Of a stretch of DNA of 64,000 nucleotides, positions 11,621-24,734 are shown piece by piece. Under the pieces are notes generated by a model. The model was not told the origin of the DNA, did no database searches, and saw nothing but the letters and a program-made list of their open reading frames with translations. This stretch comes from Formicarius rufipectus (taxonomy: Eukaryota; Chordata; Aves; Passeriformes; Formicariidae), in assembly GCA_013399695.1 (NCBI GenBank), contig VXAU01002298.1, positions 248,001 through 312,000 on the forward strand. Direction: 5' to 3'. The translations under genes and the position numbers were made by a program. Positions within the stretch are counted from its first letter, which is position 1. Each line of letters opens with the position of its first letter.

Positions 11621-14441
11621 TAAAAATCATGGATATTGATTGTGGCATGGGTAGAGGATGTGGTTTCACAGGAAGGGGAATGATTTAGTGTCTGAATGCA
11701 GAGAAGCCAAGAAACAAAACTGCAGACGAAGAATGGACACTGGTGGCACCTTTGGTTCATTTTAAGAGGACCAAAAACACTCTCTTGAAAACTGTGAAAA
11801 TTAAAGCATGATTTCCCCCCAGGTATTCATAGGTGTCCTGAAGACCTGTGTTTCTGCAGATTCATTGTAATTAAAATATGTTCATGTTCAGACATTTTTT
11901 ATGAAAATTGAGTTAATACATTTCACATGTTTTCATCAGGTTCAGTGAGGGAAATGTTAAATAAGAAGCACTACAGTTCTCAGGAGAACTGTGTAGTAAT
12001 CCCAGAGCTCCACTACCCCAGCAGTGACTCTGCAAGGAACCTCCTTTGGCCCATACCTTTTGGTTGAGTGCCTCAAAACCCAACACCTATGAAGAAAATG
12101 CCTTCAGTGCCTTGTATTTGCAAGAAAGTAGATTAGCAGAAAGTACCCACACATGTGATGGGAAGCCTTTACCTCCAATTTATAAGCTATATTTACCTGG
12201 AAACACACAAACACAGCAAGCAGGGAATAAACACAGAAACAAGGCTCTAATGTACTCATTTCATCACCTAATGCCTTCTGAAAAGAGGGTGTTAGGAAGG
12301 AACAGGTGGGTGAGAACCTGCTCAATGAGAAAACTGCAGTGCAGCATCTGTGCCTCATAAACAGGGAATTTGTCTGGAGGCTTTGAAGACAAGGCAGGGA
12401 TGAGCTCAGCTCGTGTGGAATAACTGATGGATTGAACACACAGTTACTTGTGGCTCCTCTACGGTGCTTGATTTGTGATAGTGATCTTTCATCCAAGCAT
12501 GGATGTTACTCAGCCATGGCTGGTTAGTTCTGTAATTGACAAAATCCTCTGCTAAAAGCAATCTCTTCTCTGTACTTTCAGCCCTTTATTTGTTTTGATA
12601 GATAGATTTTCTTTGGCTGTATTCATTCACCTTTTATTTGTGTACTGTGGTCTGGAATTTCCATTGATTATGTTTAGTCATTACCTTACTTTGATATAAT
12701 CAGTGTCCAGTTTCAAAGTTTCACACATTTCAAATCAGATTTTTTCTTTTAAATTTTTGCAAATTCCCACTACATGCATTTCTTATATTCCCAGTGCGTA
12801 GTTTTCACACCTACTCCAGTGTCTATAGCCCTCAAAGTGACAGAATGAAGACAGAAACTATTCTAATTTATTTACTTGTTACCAGAATATGTTACCATTT
12901 TTAAACTGTTTTTCATTTGAATTGATGGAATTGATCTTGCCTCCAAGGCTTCTATTAATGTCATCTAGATGTCAAGTGATTTGTATCCTCTGGAATACTA
13001 TAACTCTTTTGTGTACTACTTTTAATTAAAAATAACTTTATTTTTATCTCTTAAACGCATGTTATTCCTACAGATCATGTGGCTGAATGGCCTAAGTTTG
13101 GTAGGCATAGCAAAATTGCTTTGTGGTTGTCGTGGGCATGGCTGAAAGAGGAACAGAAGTGAGAAAAGAATACTGTAAGAATTCCAGAGCAGAGCTTCAC
13201 AGACTTTTCCAACTGACCATTGTCTTTGGAAAACTACAATAATGAAACATTACTCTCAGCTTTCTTTCTTTATTCTAAAAGAGTCAAAGAACAGACTTAA
13301 TGCTGACTTTATATGAATAATATATTTCTTTCAAGATACTGACAGAGAATAGTCTATCTTGAGATAATTAGCCCAGAATATACTTAGGCTTAGTCTTGTA
13401 AAGAAGTTCCTGACTATCAGGACATTGAGGTTCTGAGCAAGTCTTCCCATGTGAATGAGGGGACAAAACCACAGAATTATTTTTATCACAGATCTTAATA
13501 CATTTCTGAATTGATTTTATGGTGAGATATAGTAATAAGGGGGCAGACTTAATGGCCCAGGAATTTTCATGTGAAGCAATAGAAAGAGCAAGGAGAACAA
13601 ATTCCTCTGATTGACTCAAATGGTCATTTCCTGTTCCTCAAACATCGAGGGTAAGGAGTTGCCAATAATCACAGATCTCTAGCCATTAGACTTTTTCAGT
13701 TATGGGTGGATTCTAAGACTGGGGTCCCCTTACATATGTTGTATCTGCTTTGGATATTTGGTTTATAGTTGCACTCAAACTTGTCCTGTAGTTCACTTAA
13801 GGAATATCACCAAGCCTGAGCTGGAGTCTTTCCATCTCCTGGCCCAGGTCTTCAGATCATCTAAGATCATCTGGGCACAGCTAATTCTGTCTGCCTTTTG
13901 ACTAAGACCCAAATTCAGCTGTGGAGGTGCTGCTGACAGTATTGTGCTCTGCAAAGGGAAACTGCTCACTGCATCTCGATTTATATTTCCTGGTTTATAG
14001 CACAAGAAACATCAATCATGCAGTCAATGTGCCTACTACCATTTTAGTTTGGATCAAGATTCAGCTTCTGAATGACTCCCTCAATCATTCTTACTTAATC
14101 CTATGTTGGATTGTCAGAGTGCACAAGAGATGAGCTTTCTATTAGATGAAAATAAACCACAGAACCCCTCTGGAATTGCACCTGTCCATCCAGCAGTGGG
14201 CATTTTGTCCAGATTACAGTTATTCCAAAGGACATTCCTGAAATGCTTGTTTGGATCCTCAGTATTCAGGTTTGATCTGTGGCTGCTCTTGGGCTGCACT
14301 GCCTGCACAATTACACATAACACAAGCAGAAATGTGATGAGGCTGCACAGAGCCAGAGCCTGACCAGGAACCAATTCCTTCCAGTGACATCAATACCTAT
14401 GCTGGAAATCTGAATGGCTGAGTAATAATTGGTCCAGAGAG
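11621..14441. other. Gene-free unique stretch between the two direct-repeat copies
   Basis: AT-rich unique DNA. The open frames 12046-12360 (plus) and 12104-12496 (minus, the longest in the window at 130 codons) overlap each other on opposite strands and show no domain, signal peptide or splice context that I trust. A short (GATA)-like run lies near 12597-12608. No gene is supported. Confidence 0.55.
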
Positions 14442-14718
14442 TATTAGTCCCTGTCCTATTCTGTGGCTGCACTCACAAAACCAGAGTTTTTAGTATCAGT
14501 GACATTCCCAAGATGTTACAATTGGATCTAAATGAAGCTGAATCTTTGTGTGCTTAATTACCAAGTATGAATGCTTTGCAGACTAAATTAAATACCTGTC
14601 TGCTGTTTCCCATGTAGTTCAGTTTAATATTCTAAGGATATTCCTCTCATGCTTTCATATTGACATACCTCTACTTCCAGACACCTTTCCAAAATCTGCT
14701 ACCAGTATGGTTTTACCC
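14442..14718 (+). repeat. Unidentified direct repeat, copy 2
   Basis: This is the second, slightly shorter copy of the repeat at 11325-11620, in the same orientation and about 3.1 kb downstream. The strongest matching part is 14475-14690. It ends about 240 bp before an antisense CR1. The divergence between copies suggests the duplication, or two separate insertions of one family, is old. No terminal repeats or target-site duplications are obvious at either edge. Confidence 0.8.
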
Positions 14719-14954
14719 TGAACAGCTCAGTCCATGTTCACAAAGTGCTAATGCAAAGACACATGCACAGCTGTTGCTCAGTTCTGAGACTCTAACTGAT
14801 CCTGCTGAGCTGGTGCTGAGATGTAACTGCACGTGGCATGAGGAGAATTAAGGCTTTGGGGAGTGTTTACAGCACCAACTCACAGAGCAGAAAACTGCCA
14901 AAGGTACCCTATCGGAAATGGTCTGGAGGAGAGTGTGTTTTAAACCTTGTTCCT

Positions 14955-15397
14955 ATCATAGGATCATAAAATGGTTTTGGGTTGAAAGGGACTTTTATGA
15001 ATCATCTTGTCCTAACACCTTGCCATGGGCAGAGACACCTTCCACCACCCCAGGTTGCTCGAAGCCCTGTCCAGCCTGTCCTTGGACACTTCCAGGCATG
15101 GGGCAGCAACAGCTTCTCTGGAAAACTTGTGCTAGGGCCTCACCACCCTCTGAATAAAGAATTTCTTACCAATATCTAATGTAAACCTGCCCTCTGTCAT
15201 TTAAAGACCTTTCCCGCTTGTCCTGTCACCCCATGCTCTTGTCAAAACCCCCTCTTCAGTGCTCTTGGAGCCCATTTAGGTACTAGAAGGTGCTCAAGTG
15301 TCTCCCTGGAGCCTTCTCTTCTCCAGGCTTATCAACCACACCTCTCTCAGGCTGTCTTCACAGGAGAGGAGCTCCACCCCTCACAGACTCTTCATTT
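14955..15397 (-). mobile_element. CR1 LINE, ~440-bp fragment (antisense)
   Basis: This is the longest CR1 copy in the window. It begins at its 3' end with ATCATAGGATCATAAAATGG and continues through CCATGGGCAGAGACACCTTCC, CAGGTTGCTCGAAGCCCTG, CACCACCCTCTGAATAAAGA, AATTTCTTACCAATATCTAA, CTTGTCCTGTCACCCCATGC and GGAGCCTTCTCTTCTCCAGG. It fades after GGAGAGGAGCTCCACCCC. The minus strand would encode the last part of CR1 ORF2 (reverse transcriptase tail) plus the 3' UTR, but the frame is broken by many changes. Overlapping plus-strand open frames (14918-15157, 14982-15179) are shadows. It is an inactive, 5'-truncated copy. Confidence 0.93.
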
Positions 15398-17338
15398 CAC
15401 TGCTGTGTCTGTTGACTTGCAACCAGGAGTGAGATGCTTGTGTGAAAATAGGAGTCACAGGTTTAAACTTTCATCTCCATATAAATATGTAACTCATCCA
15501 TTTTTGGACTAAGACAGTGAATCTGCCTGTAAATGGCTGGAGGAGGACATGGTAAAAGTGATGTCCACTCTTTGAAAAGTAGCTCAATGATGGGGGAACC
15601 TGCCCAGGAATATATAGAACAAGACTGAGCGACAAAAGGATTCAAAGCAACAAGAGTTGCCAAAATAGTGACTTAATTCCTACAAACTGGCTGAGCCCTG
15701 GAAAGACAGACGAGCAGAGGCAGAGAAAGCATAATTTCATGTGAAATCTCCTTGAGAAATAACTTTTCTGGAGTAAAGAAGCCTGGGATTTGGGACATTT
15801 CCCAACACTGTTTCTACATTGGTCTTCCAATTCATAGTGCAGGAGCCAATGAATCTTGTAGAACTTCATATTTAATCCTTCTTCTACTACCACCTCCTAT
15901 CACTAATGAGCAGGTCTTCAAATATAATTTTAGTTCCTTTCTTTCTGAAATACTTCAAAAGCCACATATTTCATGTATGTTTTCCCACTGAATGTTATGT
16001 AGGTCTGACAAGTCTACATCTGGAGATTTAGCAGATATTTGCATGTCAGAAAAGAGAAGCAGGAAACAGCAATAAAACAACAAAACCAAACCAAACCACC
16101 CCCCAGACATTAGGGTTTTTAAGCCTTTAAAACCATTTTTTTTTATTGACTGCATTTAACTGGCAATATTTGCTAGAAGAATATTGTTTTTTTTCCTGTA
16201 ACTTCTGCCATTAATATTTTTTCAATGTATTCCTGAATTGAAAACAGTCCAGACTTCATGGAAAGAACAATTGCTCTTTGTGGATGAAGGTTAAACTACC
16301 AGGGTGGAATTGCTTCCTACACAATGGGAGAAGTGAAAGACTGTAAAATATGCTTCCTGTCAACCAGACAGCCTTAAAGTTTCTTGGCTCTAAATGAATC
16401 CCTTGAATTGATAGTTTGAGAGCATGGCTTGTGCTTCATAGGACTCAGTGCAGTTGTAAAACATCAGATCCCTCTTATTTATGCAGAAAATCTGGAGAAT
16501 GCAATTTTTCAAAGCATTTCTGAATAAGTGATGCCACACTTGTGATACTGAAGCTCAATGTTCACATGGTAGTAAATACTTCTCCCAAAAGAGCATCCTT
16601 CTTTTGGTTTGTTTACTTTTTAGAGCAGGTGGAAGGAGTAAAAATAGGAGGAAAAGAATCCCCAGGACATCAAACTATAACATTTCTAGCCCAAATAGAA
16701 AAATGAAAGGACTTTTTTGACTTGCCATCATGTGCAATCAGCAGGTTGACTTCTTTTACTCATCAGCACTTTTATAGATGTTACTGGAGTGTCTTCTCAT
16801 TTCCATGGAACATACATTGCTGGTAGTTAGAAAACGGAACCAAAATAAACAAAATGGCATAAGGAAGTTTTAAATTTACTGTTCCTCAAAATCTGGAATT
16901 GAGCCATTTTTTTCAAGAAGAAAAAATATTTTAAAATAAGACTTAATTGAACCTCATATGAAGTAATTCCAGATTGCTTTAATTTATTATTACTTAGTGA
17001 CATCCTTCATTAATCTAGAGAAACTGAATCTACATAAGCAGCACCAGAGGATGAAATCCTTCAATTTTACCTTTTCTGTGTCACAAATCGTTGAAAATTA
17101 AGTATAGGGCCTGCACTTACAGCTTGACCTGAAAAGCACAGAAATATACTGGAATTGCTACTGATTTGGAATATGGAGTTAGTGGATTCTCAGATCCTCA
17201 TTTTATGTCACCTTCTGCTTTGTTGCAAACATAATAAAGAATAGTAATACTGTAGTAATAAATAAAAGTTTTTACCAGTGCTGATGAGTAGGTCCAATTT
17301 TAACTGAGATCCCTTTCTAGTAGACATGTGCATTCTAA
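15398..17338. other. Gene-free unique stretch
   Basis: No gene or known repeat seen. A C/A-rich patch lies at 16078-16106 and a T-run at 16137-16144. Open frames such as 15642-15893 (minus) are short and unrecognised. Confidence 0.55.
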
Positions 17339-17715
17339 AACTGTGCTTGCCCTGCAGATGTTACTGCATGGGCAGAGCTAATTAGAAGCGCATGTGATGA
17401 ACATGTTATTGAGTTCATTTTCAAAGAGACCCAATTTGTTGATGGCATGTTTTCCTTAAGGTAAGCCAAGGGGTAAATTGTAATATGTGAGGGACAGACA
17501 AAATAAATGTTCATTAATCTAATTCCCCATTATCTTACAGAAATTACTATCACTGCTTCACTCTTTCCGAGGGTGGCAATGTCTCAATGAAGCTGCCTTT
17601 GGGTCTGATATGTATTTGCAAGACCTGTGACTCAAAGAGTAGAATGTTGCTTTATTCTCTGGATGTGTGCTGTGCTAAACATAATGAGGCTAAAGGTTCT
17701 AGGTCACATTTATAA
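17339..17715 (+). other. Candidate pair of exons (split open frame), unrecognised
   Basis: Seen: a pyrimidine-rich run ends in CAG at 17357, then 103 nt (17358-17460) stay open in one frame only and end at AAG followed by GTAAGC. An 80-nt candidate intron (17461-17540) carries a branch-like CTAAT near 17517-17521 and ends in ATTATCTTACAG. Joining at these sites keeps the frame, and the second segment is open for 57 more codons to TAA at 17713-17715. Without splicing the first segment meets TAA at once. The first part reads like a soluble helix (AELIRSACDEHVIEFIFKET); the second is cysteine-containing (ICICKTCDSK). I recognise no family, and no upstream exon or start codon is identified. Chance is a real alternative in 64 kb. 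A terminal coding exon pair, a non-coding transcript or a decayed gene are all possible. Confidence 0.25.
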
Positions 17716-20700
17716 GTCATAAATAATGAGTGTAATCAGGAGTGGATACAGCCCCAGGTTATGTGGAAGTGGGGGCTTCACCTTGCTAGTCCCAGTGTTA
17801 TAGAGAAGGCAAAATCCTTCCCTCTGCAGCATTTTCTACTCAATAAATTCCAGGATGCTCAGTGTAATGGAAATTTCTCAGAGCCTAAGACACAGTGAAA
17901 CTGAGTGCAGAAAGCATCCTTCAAATAAAGCTGGTTCATAAAACAGAATAATCAGACAGCTGAGAAAACATCCTGCAATATGAGTTCATAGTGTTCTAGG
18001 ACTTGGTGCTATAAAAAGATCTGTATCAGTGAATCCCTTCTTCCAGATAATTGGGGGGTTATGTTACTGAACTACAATCAAAAATAGAGCTAATGTATGG
18101 TACTACAAAATACACTTCTTTGAAATAGCAATTCTTGCTTGTTTACCCCTCCATAAGTTTGATTTTTCCTTTTGAGTTTATCGGTATGTGTTTTGTTGGA
18201 TTTACATTGGTGAATCAGAGTTTTCCAGTTATTCAGTATTTACTACATAGCTTTCTCTTACAGGACGACAAAGAAAAACAAAAATCCATTACTGATATTT
18301 AGAAGTGTTCATTAATACATGCACAGAAAAGATTGTGATTTAATTTTTGTACTAAATTGCTAAACTATGTCTGTACGTTTCGGCCAAGCCCCTTCTCATC
18401 TAGCTCAAGAAAACTGTCACAAAATCAAACCAAATACATTTAATAGCCTTTCTTTCATAACAAAATATGAAAAGAAATCAAAACAACTTCTGATACAGAG
18501 AGCATGATGAAAGCAGTGCTGTGTAGAAATCTCTACTGTCTTTAGCTATCACAGTGATTCCTGTCTTCTACCCTGGACTGAAAACACGATTGGCAGCCTT
18601 GTTCTGAAGTTTTTGTTCCTTGAGTCACAGCTGTGACTTCACTTTGGATAATGAAATATAAAATTTACATAGATAGAAATATTAGATAGGGAGCATTTAC
18701 CATTAGATACAGCAAGGAAAGGGGATTTGCAAGCATGGACAGTGTGTTGCTGCTGCCTTTGGTCTCCAGGAGACAGGAGTTTCTTCTGCATCTGCACCAT
18801 CATCTGAGCAAGGCCAGCAGCTCAGGCTCAAGTTCAGACTTCACAAAGAAAACTCAAATCTTGCAAGCAAACAGCAAAATGCTGGTGGTTTGGAGTTCTT
18901 TGGTTGTATTTTGCTTTTGTCAGTTGAATGCCATATCCATACAGGAATGTTCATATCCTGTATGAACAGCTCTCATACTGCCTCTTGAAAGGTTGGACAG
19001 CAGCTGAAAGGCACTCAGCTCCTCAGACAGTGAGGACCCCTTCAGGTATCCTGTAGAGAATAAACATTAATACTTACAGCTGCTTTAGAGAATATGCTGA
19101 TCTTTCTGGCTTATCCCCATAAAGGAGGCACAGAGATTGTATCTGTTCCTTCTTTCATCTGTGTTTACTGTAATGTGCCTTCTACATCTGCTTATTTACA
19201 CAGAGCCTGTCAGAGGGAAGATTTAGTTGTATCTCTGGGCTCTGTGTTTCTGAGAGATAACTACCTAAGTTTTGTGCACATGGCAACTCCTTCCATCCTT
19301 TGTATAGCTTTTTAGGTGGAGAGAGATCAATAACTTTGGAAACTCCCACATGGAAATTATTTCCAATTGATTTTTAGGAGAATGGAGTTTTCAGCAGGAA
19401 ACATAGGACTTATTCTCTTAAGTTTCTCTTTTCTTTGCCCTCCCCAGGAACTGAAGAATTCTTTTGGGGTGCCCTTGGTATCATTAAAGCAAGTGTCCAA
19501 TGCCAGCTGAGTGATGAAGTGTCTGTCAGATGCGGTTTTCTCCTTTTGTCTCTTCAATGGTAACAGAAAAGATGAAGGAAAAAGCAAACAGGTATGAAAG
19601 AACTGCTGAGCACATGAATGAATTTTACTAATTCCAGATTCAAAGCAAATTGCAAAGACAACTGATGAGCCCATGACAAGGTGGTGATCAAAAAAAGCTT
19701 GGGAAGACTGTTATTTGCCTTAATACATGAAAGCCAAACATCATACCAATGGAGCTTCAGTTGCAGTGAGAGCAGTGACTTCTGTGGTATCCAGTGTTGA
19801 CATTATGATCTCTTTAGATGTCTGAACTGTGGGGCCCATTGCAACCATCTACATTTAGTTTTACTCATGTATTTGATGGAATTTGAGTCCACTGGAAATT
19901 CACAGTTAATATGGTGTAAATAAAGAGTACATCTCACAACTACTGTCTGCAGATCTCAATGAATCCAGAATTTTAAGAACTATTTTGCCATGATGATGAT
20001 TGAAAACATTATAGCAACAACCCAAAAAGACAAATATCTTTATCTGATAATCCTAATGTTATAACAACATCTCTATATTAACTTTACAAATTTCTAAGAC
20101 TGAGGGCAGAGGATTTGCTTCCTGTTATTTTAGGAAAAATGCCAAATGGAAGGACAAATGGCAAAAACTGGTACCTCAGCTTTTAAACACAGTCCAGCAA
20201 TTTACAAATTAATTTCCTTCTTCTTCCTTCTCAGAGAGCAACCAGCCATACAGATCTTTGTACCCAGGTATCACTCTGCAGATCAGTCATTGTCTTCTTG
20301 TGAACAGTAGTGCTAAGGACTGGTAGGATCCGTTTCTAGAGATGTCAAACTGTTGGTGTCTTCATGGTTTGTACCTACCTGTAATGTCAGAAAGTCATGA
20401 GATAATTGCTGTATCAAATTCCTACTTGGTCTTCACTGCACTCCAGTAAGGCAGGCAAGAGTTGCCACCCCAGCTGACAGGAAGGGGAGGGGGCCAGACA
20501 CACAAGAAAAATGATGTGCACAGGACTTCCAATCCAGCCTGTGACAGAACTAGAGCTCAAACTAATCCAGGTTGTTTGAAGCAACAAAGTCGATTCATAA
20601 GGCAACTCTGGCTGAACTAACAAGCCAATGTCACAAAGGTTTGTCCTCCCACACCACTGCTGCAAGTGTGACAACAGCTCAGGATTGCTACCCATGGTAT

Positions 20701-21170
20701 AGTAATGACACCTGGATAACTCGGTGTGTTGTCACAGAATCTTTAGTAATTATAAATTATAATTATAAAGAAGAAATGCTTCTCTCCACTTTGTACCAGG
20801 TGAAATAAGGGACACTGAGGATAACAGGGTCTCCAAGGTTAGTTATGTTTTATATGTTTTTATTGAAGACAATTTAATTGGGTGTTACCTAGAGGAAAGA
20901 AGAAAGGACATCAGTCATGCAGCACAGCTCAGAATATTCAGCTTTTTATTTTGCATTTTGAAAGCTCAGTTTTCTGTGAGAAATCACATTTCTTTGTGAC
21001 CCAAAGGACATCATAAATAAAATAAAATCAGGTTATTTTTTATTGTTGTTAAATGGCTCTCATGAAGATAAAGGTGGATATAATTCAGGGTAGCAGGATT
21101 TTTCACTGTTTCTTATATTGCTTTTGTACTAATACATTCAATGAGTATAAATACTGAAATATAGTATATG

Positions 21171-21208
21171 AGGAGAGGGGAGGAGAGGGGAGGAGAGGAG
21201 AGGAGAGN
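21171..21208. repeat. Purine minisatellite with assembly N
   Basis: Tandem AGGAGAGGGG-type units followed by AGGAG/AGAGG units. It is all A and G on the plus strand and ends at a single N at 21208. The N at the edge suggests the array was collapsed or unresolved, so the true length is probably greater. Pure-purine mirror-like tracts of this kind can form triplex or G-quadruplex structures; that part is general knowledge, not shown here. Confidence 0.9.
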
Positions 21209-22588
21209 ATAGTTTATTTTAAACAGTTGAGCTAATATATTTTTTTAAAATTTAAATAATTGAACAATGTCTTGGCAAGAGTGAAAGTAGAGAGAGGATG
21301 CACATGGGCACCTGCACTGTACTAAAGAGTTAACACTGTCAAAGTTAATTTTGTGCTTTTCATATTGCAGGGATGTAAAGCCACAGCTCGGAAGGACAGA
21401 TAATTTTTATGCCAAATTAAGGATGACTCTAAAACCTAGTGACCTTTAAATGGGATGTGAAAATCAAGGATAATTGAGTGGCATGTCTGCTAATTATTTA
21501 AAGGAATTAATAATTCAGAAATAGAGAACTCAGTTTGACCTGGTCTACAACTGGAGTGGCATATATACAATTCTGAGGATCCATCATCTGTCTTGTGACC
21601 TCTACTTGAGGTTTTCTAAGTTCAGTCTAAGATATATGGGATAAATTAGAGAACTGGAAATTATGGGAAAGGTCAACTTGTAATTGTTGTTCCAATAAGC
21701 CAGAGGAGCTCAGTGCTGTCACTGAACCAGTAGACATCACAAAACTGAAGATAGGGAAGACACTGCTACCACTGTAGATTGGAGGTACCCTGACCACATA
21801 ATGCTGGGTTAGCTTGGACATTTCTTGGAAGCATCTTAGGGAGTGCTCACCATTTTCTGGTCAGCACTGGTCCAGATTTCTGCCTCCAGGGAGGTGCAAA
21901 GCATGAGAGATACGTTAATGTGTAGGGATACATCTGAGCAGATATTTACCTTGATTGTATATATACATACATCCAAGTTTGACATCCAAGGCTCCTTCTG
22001 CAAGCAATACAGTAAAGGTGGCATTCTGTGCATAATTAACGTGGCCTTAATGCAGATGTGGACACAGTTCTGATTAGCTAGTCAAAACCTGTACAAATTT
22101 ATCTCAGTAGATGCAAAAAACCCCTTGGGGTGATCAATGTTTTGAAGATATAAAACTGTGGATGAGATTAAGCTTACAGAAGTCACAGAGATCATATAGG
22201 GACCTTGTTAACTTAGAAATCTTGCTTAGAAATCTGCCTAGGGCATGCAGGAAAAATTCTGCAGACTTCAGAAAAAAAGAACCCTTTCCTGCCATTTTCG
22301 TTTCAAATAAAGCATTTTTCGTGTCTTTTATGTATTAGAGTGGAGTTGGAATAAAATGGTTTGGGAATGTCAGTGCAAGTTCAGTCTTTAGTTTAACTAA
22401 CCTTGAATAATGTATGATGTCTGCTTCTGCTCCAGTCTTCTTCATGATCTAAGTATCCTTGGGAAAAGTCAGCCAAGTTGTGACACATGCATAACAGGAG
22501 TCATGAATTTCACAACTTTTTATGCCAATGATATTTAGCATTTATTAAAAACTAGGAGATAATTTTTCTAATGGGCTACTCCTTGGGG

Positions 22589-22607
22589 AAAAAAAAAAAA
22601 AAAAAAA
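22589..22607. repeat. Poly-A run
   Basis: Nineteen consecutive A after CTTGGGG, followed by GAAAAGG. I found no retro-element or processed pseudogene upstream that would make it a genuine poly-A tail. Confidence 0.9.
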
Positions 22608-24710
22608 GAAAAGGATTTTTTCAGCTGTAGCACTGAAGATGTCCACCTAGTACAATGAATTATGTGGGCTGAAAAATGGAATTACCACAGGAAAGAGATA
22701 TTTGAGCTAATTAATGTTGGTATTTCTGCACAGCTCTGCCCCCTGTCATGTACACATGTCCTGTGAGATGTGCTGATTTGGTGGGATTCAACTCACAGAT
22801 ACAAGTTTATAAATGTAGGTCCCTACTTGTAGGTGCCTGTGTGTGAACTGTGTATTTCAGCTGTCACATTTGGTGGGTTTTCAGTGCAATGGAATAATTT
22901 AGGGGCGCATCTTAGACAATGTGGGTGACTCCATCTGACCACCTGAGCTCTGTGTGGGCTCAATTGTCTGTACAGGCTAGATGGGTGTGGACTGGAATGA
23001 GGACTTAGACACTCAGATCACATGCAGATATAAACATTTCAACACCTACTTTTGAATATCTTAATCTGGAAATCGAGCTATGTTTATCACGCACATCTGC
23101 CCTAATTTACCCATCTGGAAAAGCAGTCAACAAAATTTCTTCTTACAAATACGGGTGAAAGGGATGAGAAGGAATGTGTATGTTCCCTGGGAGGACGGTG
23201 TGTGACAGTAAACTTTACAATCACACAAAATCTCACCATATGTGGATTCAAATTGCAACAAGATCTGTTAGTTTAAAGCTGTCTTCAGGTCTGACATGTG
23301 TGAAACAAAATATGAAGAGCAAGGAGCTTGAGTGTCTCTACAGAATTTTCTATGTCTGTTTCCATGGTGGATCAGCTTGGGGGACCACCTGAACCAACCT
23401 TTGTCCTCCAGGAAGGTGGTGGGTTGCAGAAAATTAACATGGCGTGAAGCGAAGTACAAACCTCAACATTGCAATTTGATCCCTCCACCCAAAGCACAAA
23501 CAATCAATGTGCATGGAAGGGTCACAAGTGGCTTTCATCTCATACCAGCAAACCTTTCTCTCTCTAAAAGCAAAAGAACACACGGCACCAAAGAGTTCTA
23601 ATGAATAACTGCAGAGTGTGGATCTGTCTTTTGTTATCCGCTACTGTCACAGAGGACTGTAATTTTTTCTTTTCCTCTCTTGCCCAATATTTCATATTTC
23701 TGTTTCAAGTTTCTTTTATCTTAAAGCTTCCAAGCAGATATATTTGATTCATAAATTCACTCAGAAAATACTTTTGTTGGCTCATGCTTCAGTAGCAGTA
23801 CATGTTACTTGTTCAGCAGGAACAAATAGTTCTCATATACTGAAATTCAGCAACTCTCCATAAGGACTTGACAGAAAAATATTGAAAGTTAGATCGAGGA
23901 ATAGTGGGACCTGAGGTGGGATTAAAATGCCTCTGCTCATACACAGCAATTTGTTGCTCTGAATGCTACATGTATATGATGGATGTGAAATGGGCAGAAC
24001 ACAGAAGAGAACTGGCAGAAATAAATCTGTTGTAACAAGAGTCACAACTGGTGTGCGATTGTCACCAGGGACATGGGCTGTGTCATTGCTGCCCTCTGTC
24101 CTCCCTGAGATCAGTTTTGTTATAAATGGTAGGTTAGATTTGCTGGTAAGCTTCTGCATTCCCTTTTTCTGAAATACTTCCAAAACTGTTCATATCAGTG
24201 AATTAAAATTGTCACTGGCTCTTGGGGGTGGAAGCACACACGAGGAGTAGGGCAAACATTGTTTATTTGCAGTATGCCCATGACATGAGCAGCTCAGATA
24301 AAGGCATTCGAATACCTTGTTCTTTGCCCCAGAGAAGGTGTCTGCAAAACTCCTGTCCCCCAAATTTTGCTGAATCCCTTGGATATGCAGCTGAAATGTG
24401 AGTTAAGCCATTACATACCAAACATCAACAATTCCTCTTTTTGGAGTGACCGAAGGGTAAGGATGGGGCAGACCAGTTTGATTGCTGATTAGCAGGAACT
24501 GTTGTCTGTGAGAGCTGTGCTGACTGGAATCTTACATTCTGCAAATTTTATTGTTGTTTATCCATAGAAGATGAAAAGAACCATTTATTCCCTTCCCCAC
24601 TTAAAGACATTTATCAAAACCAGCTGAATTGCACACCTTAACTTCCCCTGGTACCTCACTCTCAAATTTCCTTTATCTCCCTTCCCATATGCTTCCCTTT
24701 TTGTTTTCTT

Positions 24711-24734
24711 CTCTCTCTCTTTTTTTTTTTTTTT
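24711..24734. repeat. (CT)n / poly-T tract
   Basis: Five CT dinucleotides directly followed by 14 T. Upstream from about 24650 the strand is already pyrimidine-rich. Simple sequence. Confidence 0.9.

Larger units (their letters stand above)
17716..24708. other. Gene-free unique stretch
   Basis: About 7 kb of AT-rich sequence with no supported gene. It contains a purine minisatellite broken by an N (21171-21208) and an A-run (22589-22607). Open frames at 18735-18965, 20414-20695, 21843-22073, 23332-23601 and 23833-24183 overlap others on the opposite strand and match nothing I know. Confidence 0.5.

Noticed and set aside
12104..12496. Longest open frame in the window (130 codons, minus strand).
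   Set aside because: It overlaps another long frame on the plus strand, shows no domain, and lies in ordinary AT-rich sequence without exon context.
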